Below the pieces are notes generated by a model. It had not been told where the DNA came from. It worked only from the letters and a program-made list of their open reading frames with translations, and did no database searches. Shown here in pieces: positions 46,910 through 58,247 of a DNA stretch of 64,000 nt (within the stretch, counting starts at the first letter, position 1; each line of letters opens with the position of its first letter). This stretch comes from Guyanagaster necrorhizus (taxonomy: Eukaryota; Basidiomycota; Agaricomycetes; Agaricales; Physalacriaceae): assembly GCF_019112545.1 (NCBI RefSeq), contig NW_025064883.1, positions 1,981,919 to 2,045,918 on the forward strand, written 5' to 3'. A program made the position numbers and the translations under genes.

Positions 46910-48073
46910 AGGTTGTTCTGGTGCTGGTGGTCTTTTTCTTCCTGGGTGAGATGGCCATCTTTGCCTAGCTTGTCGGCATAGGGCTTAGGGGCGGTAGATT
47001 TCGGTGTGGAGCTGGAGTCCAAGGAAGAAGTGTTAGATCCCTTGGATTTGGGGTTGAGGAATTTATTGTCCCAGTTTTCACAGGCAATTTCGGTCTTCTG
47101 GGTCCAGTAGCGAGCATCAAGTTCTTGAGCAAGGAAGCGCATATCACGAAGGTTGTTTGGCTTCCCATGGTGTGCCATGTCATCCTTGATACGGGTGCAG
47201 AGGCCATGGTAAAAGGCATGGTGGAGGGAGTTATCTCTGTACCCAATTTATGAAGTGTACTGGTTGAATTGGACCATATACTTTATGATCCGATCACCAT
47301 CGTGCATCCGAAGGTGTTCTAATGTATCTTCAGCATCTCCAATAGCATCAAAGGGGCCGAAGTTGCTATGAAGCTCATCTAAGAAGGCTGCATAGGAGAA
47401 TTGCCAGGCTGGTGGATTCCGTGGATTGGGGTTAAGAATGTCTGGTTCAAACCAGTTGAGCATGGTGCCAGCCAGGAATGAAATGGCATAGTTAACTTTG
47501 TTAGCATCCATTGCAAACGCGGTAGGTCTGTCGTTGAAGTTCAACTGAAGGGAGACAATGAAAGCCTTCAGTTTGTGAGGGTCAGAGCCATCAAATGGTT
47601 CTGGTTCCTTGATCTTGGTACGGACAGTGGCTGGTTTAGGGTTGTTGAGAGAGGTGGAGACTCCTCGTAACAGGTTCATGAATTCTAGGAACATGTCCTG
47701 CTGGTTTGGATTGTTACTTCCTGTGGGGCTGTCGGCGCTGCCTGGGCCATTGGGACCACCTGGACCTCCTGGACCCTCTGGTCCCCCTGGTCCACCTGGG
47801 AAAGGGTTTGGTGGATTGCCAGCTGGTTCCCGTCAGATGGGAGTATGAGTAGGGGTTAGAGGAATCGTCATAATTAGGTTGGTGGGCAGTGAAGCTAGAG
47901 TGATTGTAGGTTTCCCTATGGGAGGGTTGTCCCCCACTAGAGGCTGATCCGAACAGGCCTGGTTGTTCTTTTGAGGCAGAGGCTGGAATGTCTTCCATGG
48001 AAAACATGTTTGGATGGGTGGACTGTCTTTGTTCGGGATCGGTCTCTGTGGGTTCGGTAAATGTGGTGGACAT
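46777..48073 (-). pseudogene. Gag of gypsy element 2
   Basis: It starts at ATG 48073 ('MSTTFTEPTETDP'), 40 bp inside the right LTR. A Gly-Pro-rich collagen-like linker ('GGPGGPEGPGGPGGPNG', about 47730-47815) is followed by the capsid-like domain ('FDGSDPHKLKAFIVSLQLNF') and a zinc knuckle-like 'CMFCGAKHKTEDC' (about 46870-46915). Damage: a frame change near 47840 and a stop at 47248-47250. The end overlaps the pol frame by about 130 bases in a different frame, as expected where pol is reached by frameshifting. Confidence 0.75.
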
Positions 48074-48112
48074 GATAAAATTTTTGACTCAAGGGTTTGA
48101 GTTTGAATATAC

Positions 48113-48602
48113 TGTTAGGAACGTGCCAATCGAGTGGGCTTGAGTGCACGTGTGGAGTCCGGCGGAGTGCGTGGGCATTGATGAAGCTATTGGCAACGTC
48201 ACCCTTGAGTTGGAGCCCAAGGATCTGGATGGACAGAATGGAGTTCTGTCAGAGAAGTGAACAGGAGTATCCTTCAGAGCGGAATCCGATGGATGAGATA
48301 GAGAGGGGTGAGTATGAAGTGTAGATGGCTTATCCAAGTTGATATTCGAACTGAGTAGCTACGATGATGTACATGGCTTTATATACTAATGGTAGCTAAT
48401 TCTGAGTCAGGTTCCATTGGGTTCCGGTGTCGGAATTCATTACCGAGTTTGGGGTCTAGATATTACAATGTGAAATACAGATGTGAAATGATACTGGTGA
48501 AATGAAATTAGTAGGTAATAGGAAGCGGTCGGAGTCCGGTGGGTAGTGATTGGATTCACGGTTGGTTGAGGTGACACGGAGGCCAGCGGCATGCACGTAA
48601 CA
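48113..48602 (-). repeat. 5' LTR of gypsy element 2
   Basis: 490 bp with TGTTA/TAACA ends; keeps more CG dinucleotides than the left copy in several places. The flanking duplication ATGCA starts at 48603. I did not recognise a standard tRNA primer-binding site in the bases next to it. Confidence 0.88.
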
Positions 48603-49324
48603 ATGCAGTAAAAAACAAACTGCTCTTTGAACAAGACGAACATTGTTCGAACCGATGGAACCCATGACACCAAAGGACTTCCTATCCAGAATCATGATTG
48701 GCAAAAATAACGAACACTACTGAGGTGGCCGGGCCACCGAATCCACGGAAGCAGAAGAAGACACATTTATCCGAGAATTTTCCATGGAGTTGGGAAATTT
48801 CAAACGCGCGGCATTCAAACACTGAATGACCAAGAACATTATCCTGTCTATACCAAGACAGGATGAAGAAACTGGCCCCAGAGGAGTCAGCACTCTCACA
48901 GAACGACATGACAGAACAAACACTGCCACGTTGAAGACTTCTGAAGACACACTCCTCGCCATAATAATCGCACTCATAAATAGCAATATTATCTCATTGG
49001 AACAAATCACAGAGATGCCAAAACAGGGAGGAGATGGCAAGGAAAGCCATGTCCTCCAACCAGAACGCTTCCATGGTATGACCATGGAAACAAGATATAT
49101 AGAGATATATCAGGAATGCCACTATAGATCAAAGGGCACAAAAAGGACATCACGGAAATGTCATTATGACACGACCTCATCATGACTTCTCGAAACCCAT
49201 CACTCGATCACATGATTGACAAGAACAAACATCAATGATACGAAGAGGGTCATGATCAATATTATCCCTGAACAAATATGTTCACCTGCATCAGCAGACG
49301 ACATGTTACTGAGGACAATGGAAA
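48603..49324 (+). pseudogene. Gypsy element 1 internal fragment, right of element 2
   Basis: This continues the interior of element 1 after the nested insertion. A 119-codon frame (48826-49185) and pieces in other frames look like degraded pol-linker sequence, but I cannot assign a domain. It ends at the solo LTR. Confidence 0.5.
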
Positions 49325-49831
49325 TGTTACGATTTTTCCATTTTCTTCCCATTTTTCTTTCTTTCTTTCTTGAAAGTGACCCCTATCTGCACACGTGACC
49401 GTGAGAACGCCCACACAGCAACCCAAGATGGTCATTCTCCTGCTGCGCTGCTGTGCACTGTGAAGAGAGAAACAAGGCTCGTTTTGTTCTCAGAGGGCAG
49501 TGCACGACTACAGCTCCGCAGCAAGACAACAGCTTTTGTGGGAAGCTTAGCAACGGTAGGGAGACTAGCTCTACAGCAGACAATATCTTTTGTGAACCAT
49601 TATTTATAGCATAACAGCTAAACAGTATTTAAGTAGCTTAGTTCTTGCTGTAATACCCCAGTCTCGAACTAAAGTTTATACGCCACCATCTTATCTCGAG
49701 CTCAACTAATTCATCAAGCCTTGAACCACAAGACACTCAACACATCAGTGAACTCAGTCGGACATACCCGAAGCGCGAGGTACCGAACTGTTTATCACGT
49801 GTTGTTTGTCACGTGGGATTTGGGTCCAACA
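49325..49831 (+). repeat. Solo LTR inserted in gypsy element 1
   Basis: 507 bp, related to the element 1 LTR but clearly more divergent than 37639-38172 is from 50375-50908. Exact target duplications GGAAA flank it (49320-49324 and 49832-49836). Both facts show a separate insertion that lost its interior by LTR-LTR recombination. Confidence 0.85.
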
Positions 49832-50374
49832 GGAAATGACCCTCTCCATAACACAGATCCAACAGACTGGATCAAAAGGAGGATTGATCTGTTGTTAACA
49901 GATCTCTATCATGAATCGAAAACTTCCTAGTAATATCATCGCGTTATGATATCACTGACAGAACCATTTCACCTAAATAAGGTCCCTTCATCACCACGGA
50001 CCCATATTTCGATGGATATCACAACTAGACTTCCCAAAAGTGACAGCTATGATGCGACCATCACCATAGTTGATCGCTTCTCGAAGGCAATCATTCTGAT
50101 CAACAGCTCAATGGAATTAAAACAACCGACCAGCCAACAATGAGGAAATGTTAGAGAGGATGATGAAGATGACTCTGTCCAAAACTTGAGCCGACCATGC
50201 GATACCAAAAACCTGAGACAGCAGGACGATAAAGATGGCAGCCCAAACCAGACAATCTCATCCAAAACCGGCCTGGCCAATGACGGATGGGCCCAGCAGA
50301 TTGGCCACCTCCTGTCTGGGGCAGGGGACTCCCTTAATTTGACCATCAGGATGATGGTCTTAAGGAGGGGGTAA
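49832..50374 (+). pseudogene. Integrase fragment and polypurine tract of gypsy element 1
   Basis: The frame 49946-50143 contains 'ISMDITTRLPKSDSYDATIT' and 'IVDRFSKAIILI', the first catalytic-Asp region of a gypsy integrase; the same motif occurs in element 3 ('MVDMITRLPESDGYDA'). The rest of the integrase is deleted. The tail ends in 'ttaaggaggggg', the polypurine tract next to the LTR. Confidence 0.7.
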
Positions 50375-50908
50375 TGTTACAATTTTTCCTATATTTCTCC
50401 TATTTTCTTTTCTTTTCTCTCAGAGATGACCCCTATCTTGCTTAGTCAGGGTGCTTAGGCCAGTGCTTAGGACCGTGGGAATGCTTAGCTCAGCAGCCCA
50501 GTCAGTCAATCTCTTATGGCGCTGCTGTGTGCTGTGAAGGGAGAGACAATGCTCCTTTTGTCCTCAAATTGCAGTGCACAACTACAGCTCCGCAGCAAGA
50601 CAGCAGCTTTTTGTGGAGAGCCTGGCAATAGTAGGGGAAACAGCTCTACAGCAGACAATATCTTTTGTGCACAGTTATTTATAGCGAGATAACAGAACAG
50701 TATTTAAGTAGCTTAGTTCTCGCTGTAATACCCCAGTCTCGAACTAAAGTTTATATGCCACCATCTTATCTCGAGCTCAACTAATTCGAAGAGCCTTGAC
50801 CACACTATTCCATCTGCACATAAAGTGAACTCAGTCAGACATACCTGAAGTGCAAGGTACCAAACTGTTTATCACGTGCTAATGGTCACATGAGATTTGG
50901 ATCTAACA
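50375..50908 (+). repeat. 3' LTR of gypsy element 1
   Basis: 534 bp, the same length as 37639-38172 and nearly the same sequence; ends ATCTAACA followed by the GATTG duplication. Confidence 0.85.
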
Positions 50909-52960
50909 GATTGATGTAATTTTCACTCTGGGGTTCAGCATTGAGATAGATGCTGATGAAATCTATAAGCTAGAAGTCAAGTCTCTGAGTTGCCATAATA
51001 GCAAAGAACATTCTTAATGATTCATATCAAACTACCACTGCAAATGAATCAAAGTAGTAGAGACCCTTGATTTAGCTGAATCTCTTCACTATGAGTCTTG
51101 TCTGTCTCTTGAGTAAACTTTCTACATCTCCATCAAGCTTAATGTTGAATATTCATCTCATATCTATCATCTTTATCTACTTCTCTCATAGTACAATCTT
51201 CTATACATCTCATTCCTCCATCTGACATATCTCTGCATCTATTGCTGGTACTCATAATTTTAGTTTCATCATGGCTTTGCTGTAGTGTGATAGGATCTAT
51301 TTATTTTCAGACTCAAATAAGTTGATAATTTCTGATGCCTTTAATGTGATGATGTCTTTAGAGTCATCATTATCAAATTCTGATACCAGTGAGACATCAA
51401 GATCATTTGTCTTATCTATGCCTTCCTTGCATTTTCTTCATGTTTGAGATACTTGCTAGACTCAACTTGGGCATGTGATGACTTTGAAACATATGTGAAA
51501 TGCAATCTTTCATCTCTTGGCTGATCATGAACAGGAATTTAGTTAGTGATAGGTTGATCAGAGTTGGAATTCACTGTTGCAGAGTTCAAGATTGGAATTT
51601 GTAATGGGCATTCTGATCTGAGTGGGAGATTTTCAAGCTGCAGGCATGTATTATTCTCTGAATTGTCTAACAGGATTATAATCTCCCTCTGAAGAGAGAC
51701 AGTGCATGGAGATGAGCTCTTCAAAGATGATATCATGTGAGATAGTGATTCAGATCTCTGAGCTGTCAAGCAGAACATGGTAGGTTCCATGATCTGCTAA
51801 TCCCACTGAATAGCCTTTCAGACTTCAAAGAGCTAACTTGCTCTCACCTTTTGCTGCCAGGATTTTCACATAATATGGACTCTCTCAGACTTGAATAAAT
51901 TCAACTGATTGTTGCTTTTTAGTCTATTGTTTCTCTGGCATCTTTCCTGGATGTCACACTGATAGTAACAGATTTCTAACTCTGATTGCATAATCACATG
52001 CTTCAGCCCACCATCCATATGCTATTTCTGCCTCCAACAACATAATCCACACTGTTTTAAATACAACATCAAATGCATGTTCTGCTACTCTATTTGCTGC
52101 AGAGTAAGAAGCAGTAAAAAGCAAGATGATCTCCCACTGCTCTATCTAATCATGCTATAACTTGCAATCAAATTTATTGTCACATTTGATTTTCTTCAGT
52201 TTTTTTTCTGTTTGATATTTAGCTATCATTATATATGCATTAAGGGCTGATAAAGTTGTTACAGCATTTCTGTCAGACATAAAGTAAGCTTGCCAGTGAG
52301 ATATTGCTTTGTTGGTGAACTTCATTGCATAATGAGCACCATCAATAGACTTGACATGTGCAGGACTCTAAATATCTAATGTTACAAGTATTAGGATCTC
52401 AGCTTCTAGCTTTACTATGGCATTAAATGGTCATCTCTTTTGGTTACCCATGATACAGGGCTCACATTTTCTGGATAGACTTGAGCCTGACTTGACATTG
52501 AGTTTATCAACAAGATTGTCATAAATCAAAGCTTTAATTCTATCAATCTCATGATAGATGAATCACATATGCTAAATCTCCATGGATACAGCAAAATACA
52601 TAGACCTTGCAGCCAGGATCTGATACTTCTTGGCATGAAGCAATGTCCCATTAATAGCATACAAATTCCCACTTAACTCCTCTATGAATTTTTCTTCCCC
52701 ATCTAGTGAAATAAAGCTAACTTTTCTCCTATTATAGGTTATATTCCATTCATTCTTATTCAACTGTGAAACAGATATGAGGTTTGCTGATATGTCTGAG
52801 TAATGAAAAGCCTGTTCTAATGTTACTACATTTCTTTTATTTGTCTTGAAGATGACTGTTTTAGTATCAGCAATATTCAAGTTCACTCTGGTCTTCAATG
52901 ATCCACCAGCATAATTCTTGAGTGAGATATAGTTGGAGAATGCAGTAATATGTATTGTAT
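50909..52960 (-). pseudogene. Split Ty1/copia element, upstream half (protease/integrase/RT start)
   Basis: Reading on the minus strand from about 52950: protease-to-preintegrase region ('ANLISVSQLNKNEWNITY'; the frame 52572-52898 is still open), GAG-pre-integrase ('CEPCIMGNQKR'), integrase core ('VKSIDGAHYAMKFTNKAISH', 'KIKCDNKFD', 'AEHAFDVVFKTVW'), a linker, then the start of the reverse transcriptase ('KLDGDVESLLKRQTRLIV', 'ATQRLDF', 'AEPQSENYIN') up to the gypsy-1 insertion site. Many stops, nearly no CG. Gag and the 5' LTR are not recognisable. Confidence 0.8.
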
Positions 52961-53559
52961 CAGGCTAGCCCTAAAAATTGCAAATTTTAAACAATATATT
53001 TGCATAAGCTGAAGTCTGTATGACTAGCCATTCAAGAGCTATAGCTGAGGCTTCAAGCTGATAGCCATCCTATGCTAAGAAGACTAAGGATCAATGTGAA
53101 CTTAGCCAAAACAACCCAAAACAACTTTGCACTGGGTTAATAACCTTGAAGTCAAATTAGACTTAGAGGAATAACACTATCATGGTAAAAATGCCAAGTC
53201 AATTTGGACTTAGAAACAGTATTATATTTGAGCCAATTCTAAATGCCATCAGGGCTGGTAGACCATAGTCTAGCTTAGAGATTTATTACCATAGCTAGTA
53301 GTGAAGTACAAGATTCAGCTAACATTTAAATCAGCAGTAAAAGCAAAACAGAACTCATTAGCTTATAGCTAGCACATAAATTAAGATTTCTGTAAAAAGT
53401 ACACATCTTGATACTATTTCAGTAGTTCTATTTATACTTACAATAATCTTGCAACAATCTTCAGTTATCTCTTCACCTTTCTCACTTCCATCTGAACCTA
53501 TATCTCATGAAAAACAAGCCAGATAGCCTTTTTAATGCATTCATGATATCATCTAAGAT
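52961..53559. other. AT-rich spacer between two copia relics
   Basis: A minus-strand segment near 52920-52970 still fits copia protease, but farther right no coding signal is visible. No CG dinucleotides noticed. Confidence 0.4.
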
Positions 53560-54270
53560 ATGGTGTTATGTCTAGTTGTCCATCAGATTCACATTTTGTA
53601 AAAAGAATACAACTGCCATCAGAAAATATTGCCAAAGTTACATCCAGTATTATATCCAAAGAATCTAAGAAAGCAGAGAGTTTTGAAGAAGATCAGGCAG
53701 ACTGGATGCTGAAAATTAATAATGAAGAAAAGTATACACTGGTAGCTATAGTAAGCAAAATAGAGAGATTAGACCCATATGATTTGATTGAAGCATGAAG
53801 TTATTCTGACTGGCCACAATAGAAAGCCAGAATAGCTGAGGAACTCACAAGTCTCAATAATGCCAGTATCTGAAAACTTGTTGAATTATCTTCTGGGTCA
53901 AATGTTAGAGATTCAAAATGGATTTTCCATAGCAAAAAGAATCAATCTAGTCATATTATTCAGTACAAAGTTTGACTGATTGCTCACAGATTTTCTCAAA
54001 TCCCAAACATTGACTACTTTCCAAATGATTTATTTGCATCTGTTATCTGATTAGCTTCCATCTAACTTGTTTTAGCTCTTGCTGCCCATTATGATCTTAA
54101 GCTACATTAGATTGATATCAAAGAGGCATATTTGAATAGGCAACTCACAAAAAGTGAAGTTATCTGCATGCAACAACCTTCTGACTATTCAGTATCTTTA
54201 TAAAGTCTGTCATCTTCTTAAAAGCTTATATGGATTAAAAATGCTGTCTTCAATGATCAGTATTGAAAAT
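53560..54270 (+). pseudogene. Second Ty1/copia relic: N-terminal reverse transcriptase
   Basis: Plus-strand frames give the canonical copia RT entry: 'LDPYDLIEA' and 'SYSDWPQ*KARI', 'GSNVRDSKWIFHSKKNQ', then 'LALAAHYDLKLH*IDIKEAY' and 'SEVICMQQPSDYS', with a 'LLKSLYGLK'-like end near 54215-54245. One 76-codon frame remains open (53568-53798). Stops lie where CGx or TGG codons are expected. Orientation and sequence differ from the split copia element, so this is another copy or family. Confidence 0.75.
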
Positions 54271-55850
54271 GCATTTGTTGTTTGACTTTCAGTACTAATG
54301 TGACAGACTAAAAATGCACTTTAGTATCTCAGGTCATATATATCTTCTAATATATAATAATACTAAGATGGCAAACAGCATATATTGTAATAGGTTCTGC
54401 AATTGTAATTGAGCATAATTAATCATTTTACTATGATTTATACTATTGTTAAAGTATAGCATCCTCTCTTATGCACTAGAAGCAGCTCTTAATCTTGACT
54501 GTATATCTTTAGATCATCTATTAATACTACCATCAAGCTTTTAAATCAGTCTATGATTGTTTCTGATCTCAAAATAAGTGATGATATAATTGTTGTAGAA
54601 TTATCTGATGTACTGCATAAAAATAAACTGTCTATTAAAATTGAAATTCAGCTATTTCAGTCTTTCAGTCATTCTAAGTATTCAAAAAAATTATCATTTT
54701 ATATATCTTTTCATATGTTTTTCTGAATATTATTCAATATTGTTATGTTTTTTCTCCTCACATATATTTTTTTGAATGTATTTGTTATATTTAGCACTCA
54801 TAAATTATCCATCTAATTATTTTTAGTATTGTTTGATAAAATTTTTATCTTATATATTTTTTTCTTGCATATGTTTTTTTGAATGTATTTATTGCTGATG
54901 ACTGCTTTTTTATATTAGAGAGTAATTAAGAGTAACAGAGCAAAGATTTTATTTAGTTACTTATAATACAACTTTTTTTTGACAATTTTTCTTTTAATAT
55001 ATTTTCTTCTGTTAATCTGAAATCTGATTGCAATCTCTGTGAAAAAATAAAATTAGTTTTTGATAAACAGTTTAATAGATTTAAATAAACTTAGTATAAC
55101 TGCAGTTATTATTCTTTCATATGGTTTGCTGCTTTTCTTTGGTAGTATTATATTTTTTAGACTATTCTATATACACTAATTAAAATAAAAAGCAAGGTCA
55201 GTCATAATTGCTATTGTTACTTTTGATTGGCTTTGTAATTTTATTAGATTAAAACTCTTTATTTCTCTTTTTTTTCTTCTCTACACTTATATAGTCTCTA
55301 TTTCACTATAATGACTCTCAAAAGTTATTTTTTTAGGTATTTTATTAGTTTGCTTTTCAAATATAATATAGAATATTAATCTGAGCAATATTATCAGCCT
55401 TTATTATCTTTGGCTACTTTAAGTATAAAGCTTTCTGAATATAGTGTATAAGTATGCTTTTTTATATCTATTATTTATTTGTTTATATTGTTTAACTAGA
55501 AAGAAGTATAATTCAAAGATTTATTGTTATATAATTAATAAACAAAAAATAAATAAAAATATGCTATTAGTTTTTTTTAAATCAGTAATAATTAACTACT
55601 CTAATATAATATTTTGATGATATTTTTATCTTTATATTTTTAATAAGTAAAATATATGACTGCAAGTTTTAGTTCTTGTTTCAAAGAAATAGAAAACTTC
55701 TATAGTAAATATAAGAATATAATACAAAGATTCAAAAAAATAACATTTTATAAAAATTATATGAATGTAATATTAAAGTGAGTCAAAAATAAAACAACAG
55801 CTTTATGTCAAAAAAATATTTAAATAAAAAAATCTTCAACTAGTTGTATA
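54271..55850. other. Very AT-rich non-coding stretch
   Basis: About 1.6 kb with long A/T runs and no open frame of note, no CG and no clear terminal repeats. Probably heavily decayed transposon sequence. Confidence 0.5.
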
Positions 55851-58247
55851 CAGTTGACTATTTCACAATGCATGATGTCGAAATGCATAATTCTGATTTT
55901 GCATATGGATTGAGCTGGAACACAGTTGGGGAGCAGGGAAATGGGCTAGAAATGCATATCGCATAATGCATATGATTCTAGTTAGGAATATGCATTGTCA
56001 GATCAAAAATTATAGTAAGCTGATATAACATTATATATATATTAGAACAATAAAGAATATAATTTGTTTGTATGGACTATGACAAATACAAAAAAAATTA
56101 TTGTAAAGTGACACAGCCTATATCTCTATAAACATGCCTCCTGAACCAACATGAAAACCACATGCTAAACTTAAAAATCCATATGAGTGTACAAAACAGA
56201 AGGAGAAAGTCCTAATGTACACATCATCAGCTCAGCCTCCAAAGCAGATCTCCTGCCTACATCTCACAACAGGAGACTGGCTCGTAGTATTCAAACACAT
56301 TGATAACCATCCTTCCCATCGACATGCTGACATTGTGGCACATTTCACAAACCAAAAAGAAGATGCACTGCTCTTTACCCAATCAACTCTTTTATAGAAA
56401 CTGGCATCTCATACAAAAATTGAACAGCATGCAAACAAGAACCCTAATGCACTATCATCCAAAAAGTCTTGTATTGTCACCTGACCTGATGTGGAGCATG
56501 CTGTTGCATTCTAGTATCAGAACATGCAGCTCTGAGATGAGACTGTGACTGATGCAATACTGATAGAGAAGCAAAATCAGATTGAAAATCTGATGAATAT
56601 TCCAGAGGATCAGTGTTTGAAAGGAGAGGGATGATTGAGGTCATTCTGCAAGGCATGAAAGATTCAGGAGGTTCAGCGGCATGGAGAAGCAGGCTCAGTG
56701 GATATGATGGCAGTGAAAAAAGAACATATGCATCTTCACAGCATTATGGCGAAATATGTGATGTGGGACAGATGGAATATTGATGAATCTGATCTTGTCA
56801 TCTTTGCTATCTCAGATCGTACCTTGGTATCTGGTCCTATGAGTGGATGAAAACAGGACAAGTTCTGCATTATCATGTGTTTTGCTGTAAATGCAGATGG
56901 GAGTGAGTGAATGCCAGTTGTTTTCATTGGCAAGTCAAAGCAATTATGGTGTTTCAAGAAAAAGAGTCCAACGGCAATGGGATTCTATTATCGGAATAAC
57001 AAGAAGGCCTGGATGATGAGCAAAATATTTATAGAGTGAGTGAAGATGTTTGATTTAAAGATGAAGAGGGAGATATGGCAGGTTCTGCTGACCTTAGACA
57101 ACTTTCGAGGGCATTCCATCGCTTATACACCCCATAACACAAAGCTGGAGTTCTTTGAGCCCAATATGACTCCCTATGTTCAGCTGCTAGATGCTGGTAT
57201 TATCCACTGCTTCAAGGCACATTATCAGAATGCCATATGTATCCATGCACTTGATCTCGATGATCTTGGAGAGTCTGAGATCTTCAAGCTTGATCTCCTT
57301 GAAGCTATGACTATTGCTCATGATGCTTGGGCAAATGTCAGCAGTGAAATGATAGCAAACTGCTGGAAACACATTGGTATAATGCCTGACAATGCACCTG
57401 AGTCACAGTCTACCACACCATCCAATGATTTCCAAGCTGCCTCACTCCTCAAGTCTGCATGAAACCTTGTTTATGACTTTACTTCAACAGACAAATACAT
57501 GCTTCCAGGGATTGAACAGGCATTGCAGGATCTGCTTGGAAACCAATATGCTGATGTTGACTGGCGTCCTGCTCTTATGGCTGTTATGAATGCAGAGAAT
57601 GATGTTGGTAAAGCACTGGAGGCAGTCAATCAGTTGGCTTCTTTGTCACAGTCAAAAATGAACACACCTCCCACCCAAATAGCCCCCATTCAACAGCTCC
57701 AGACAGCAGAGATAATATTGAAGGACCATCTTGTCAAATTAAAACAACAAAATCACATGCTTGGTCCCATTCCAACTATTGAAGAAATGATTAACTCTAT
57801 TGCAGAAGAGTATACTGAAGATCTTGAGGTGATGCCAACAGATGAGGAGATTGTTGCTGCTGTCAAGCATGATATTGCAGTAGAAAATGAGGAAATAACT
57901 GTCATTGATGATGATGAGGAGGAAGAAGAGGAAGAGGAGGGTGAGGAAGAACAGACTTTGATAACTACAAGGGAAGGATTTGAGCTTATTCAAAAGCTGG
58001 AGGCATTTTGTGTTTCACAAGGTGATCAGGGTGGATTAGTACCACAGCTGAGGAAGTTGAGAGGGGCATTATTCAAGGAGATGCATGGAAAGCTGACCCA
58101 AAAGCCACTGACAGCATTTTGGGGAAATGACGATATTGTCACATAAAGTCACATATCATATCACATGCTATTTTGGTTCTATATAAATCTATAAATGCAT
58201 ACAGTTTTGGTGTCTCCCAACTATATGCATTGTGAGATAGTCAACTG
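55851..58247 (+). mobile_element. Pogo/CENP-B-like (Tc1-mariner superfamily) DNA transposon, full length
   Basis: Terminal inverted repeats of 23 bp, 55851-55873 and 58225-58247, both starting CAGTTGACTAT and differing at one base, flank 2,397 bp. TA dinucleotides adjoin both ends, as expected for TA target duplication in this superfamily. Inside is one transposase gene on the plus strand. An internal 'atgcataa'-type motif repeats near the left end. Confidence 0.9.
56134..58146 (+). pseudogene. Pogo-like transposase, DDE_1 type, full frame with nonsense codons
   Basis: A single frame of 671 codons from ATG 56134 to TAA 58146 with no indel but about eleven in-frame stops. The N-terminal part is a CENP-B/HTH-like DNA-binding region ('LTTGDWLVVFKHIDNHPSHR', then 'WLRSFCKAW'-like with a mutated Trp). 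The DDE_1 catalytic core shows 'WNIDESDL' (about 56772), 'LTLDNFRGH' (about 57088) and 'LLDAGIIHCFKAHY' (about 57184), with 'FYYRNNKKAWMMSKIF' between. The C-terminal third holds a Glu-rich run (57910-57955) and ends 'TAFWGNDDIVT'. Stops sit at likely ancestral Arg, Trp or Gln codons. The longest open stretch left is 57499-58146. Confidence 0.88.

Larger units (their letters stand above)
40739..48602 (-). mobile_element. Ty3/gypsy chromovirus element 2, full-length, nested in element 1
   Basis: Two 490-bp LTRs (40739-41228 and 48113-48602) bound 6.9 kb of internal sequence. LTR ends are TGTTA/TAACA. The target duplication is ATGCG on the left and ATGCA on the right, differing by one change at a CpG. 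On the minus strand the order is gag, protease, reverse transcriptase, RNase H, integrase, chromodomain, which is the chromovirus layout. A spliced ORF runs in the opposite direction between the chromodomain and the left LTR. Stops show the copy is dead. CpG is well retained here compared with the flanks, so it is a late insertion. Confidence 0.92.
37639..50908 (+). mobile_element. Ty3/gypsy element 1, host of nested insertions
   Basis: Bounded by two 534-bp direct LTRs (37639-38172 and 50375-50908) that begin TGTTA and end TAACA and are nearly identical by eye. It is flanked by exact 5-bp target duplications GATTG (37634-37638 and 50909-50913). The internal region contains a leader ORF, gag with a zinc knuckle, and a small integrase fragment before a polypurine tract (ttaaggaggggg) at 50359-50370. 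Reverse transcriptase and RNase H are missing, so it was a deletion derivative or lost them later. Gypsy element 2 (40739-48602) and a solo LTR (49325-49831) are inserted within it. Its own insertion split a copia element. Confidence 0.85.

Noticed and set aside
47609..47848. Collagen-like plus-strand frame (Pro-Gly-Pro repeats)
   Set aside because: Antisense image of the Gly-Pro linker in Gag; no start context or introns.
57739..57993. 84-codon minus-strand Phe/Leu-rich frame
   Set aside because: Antisense of the acidic C-terminal region of the pogo-like transposase.
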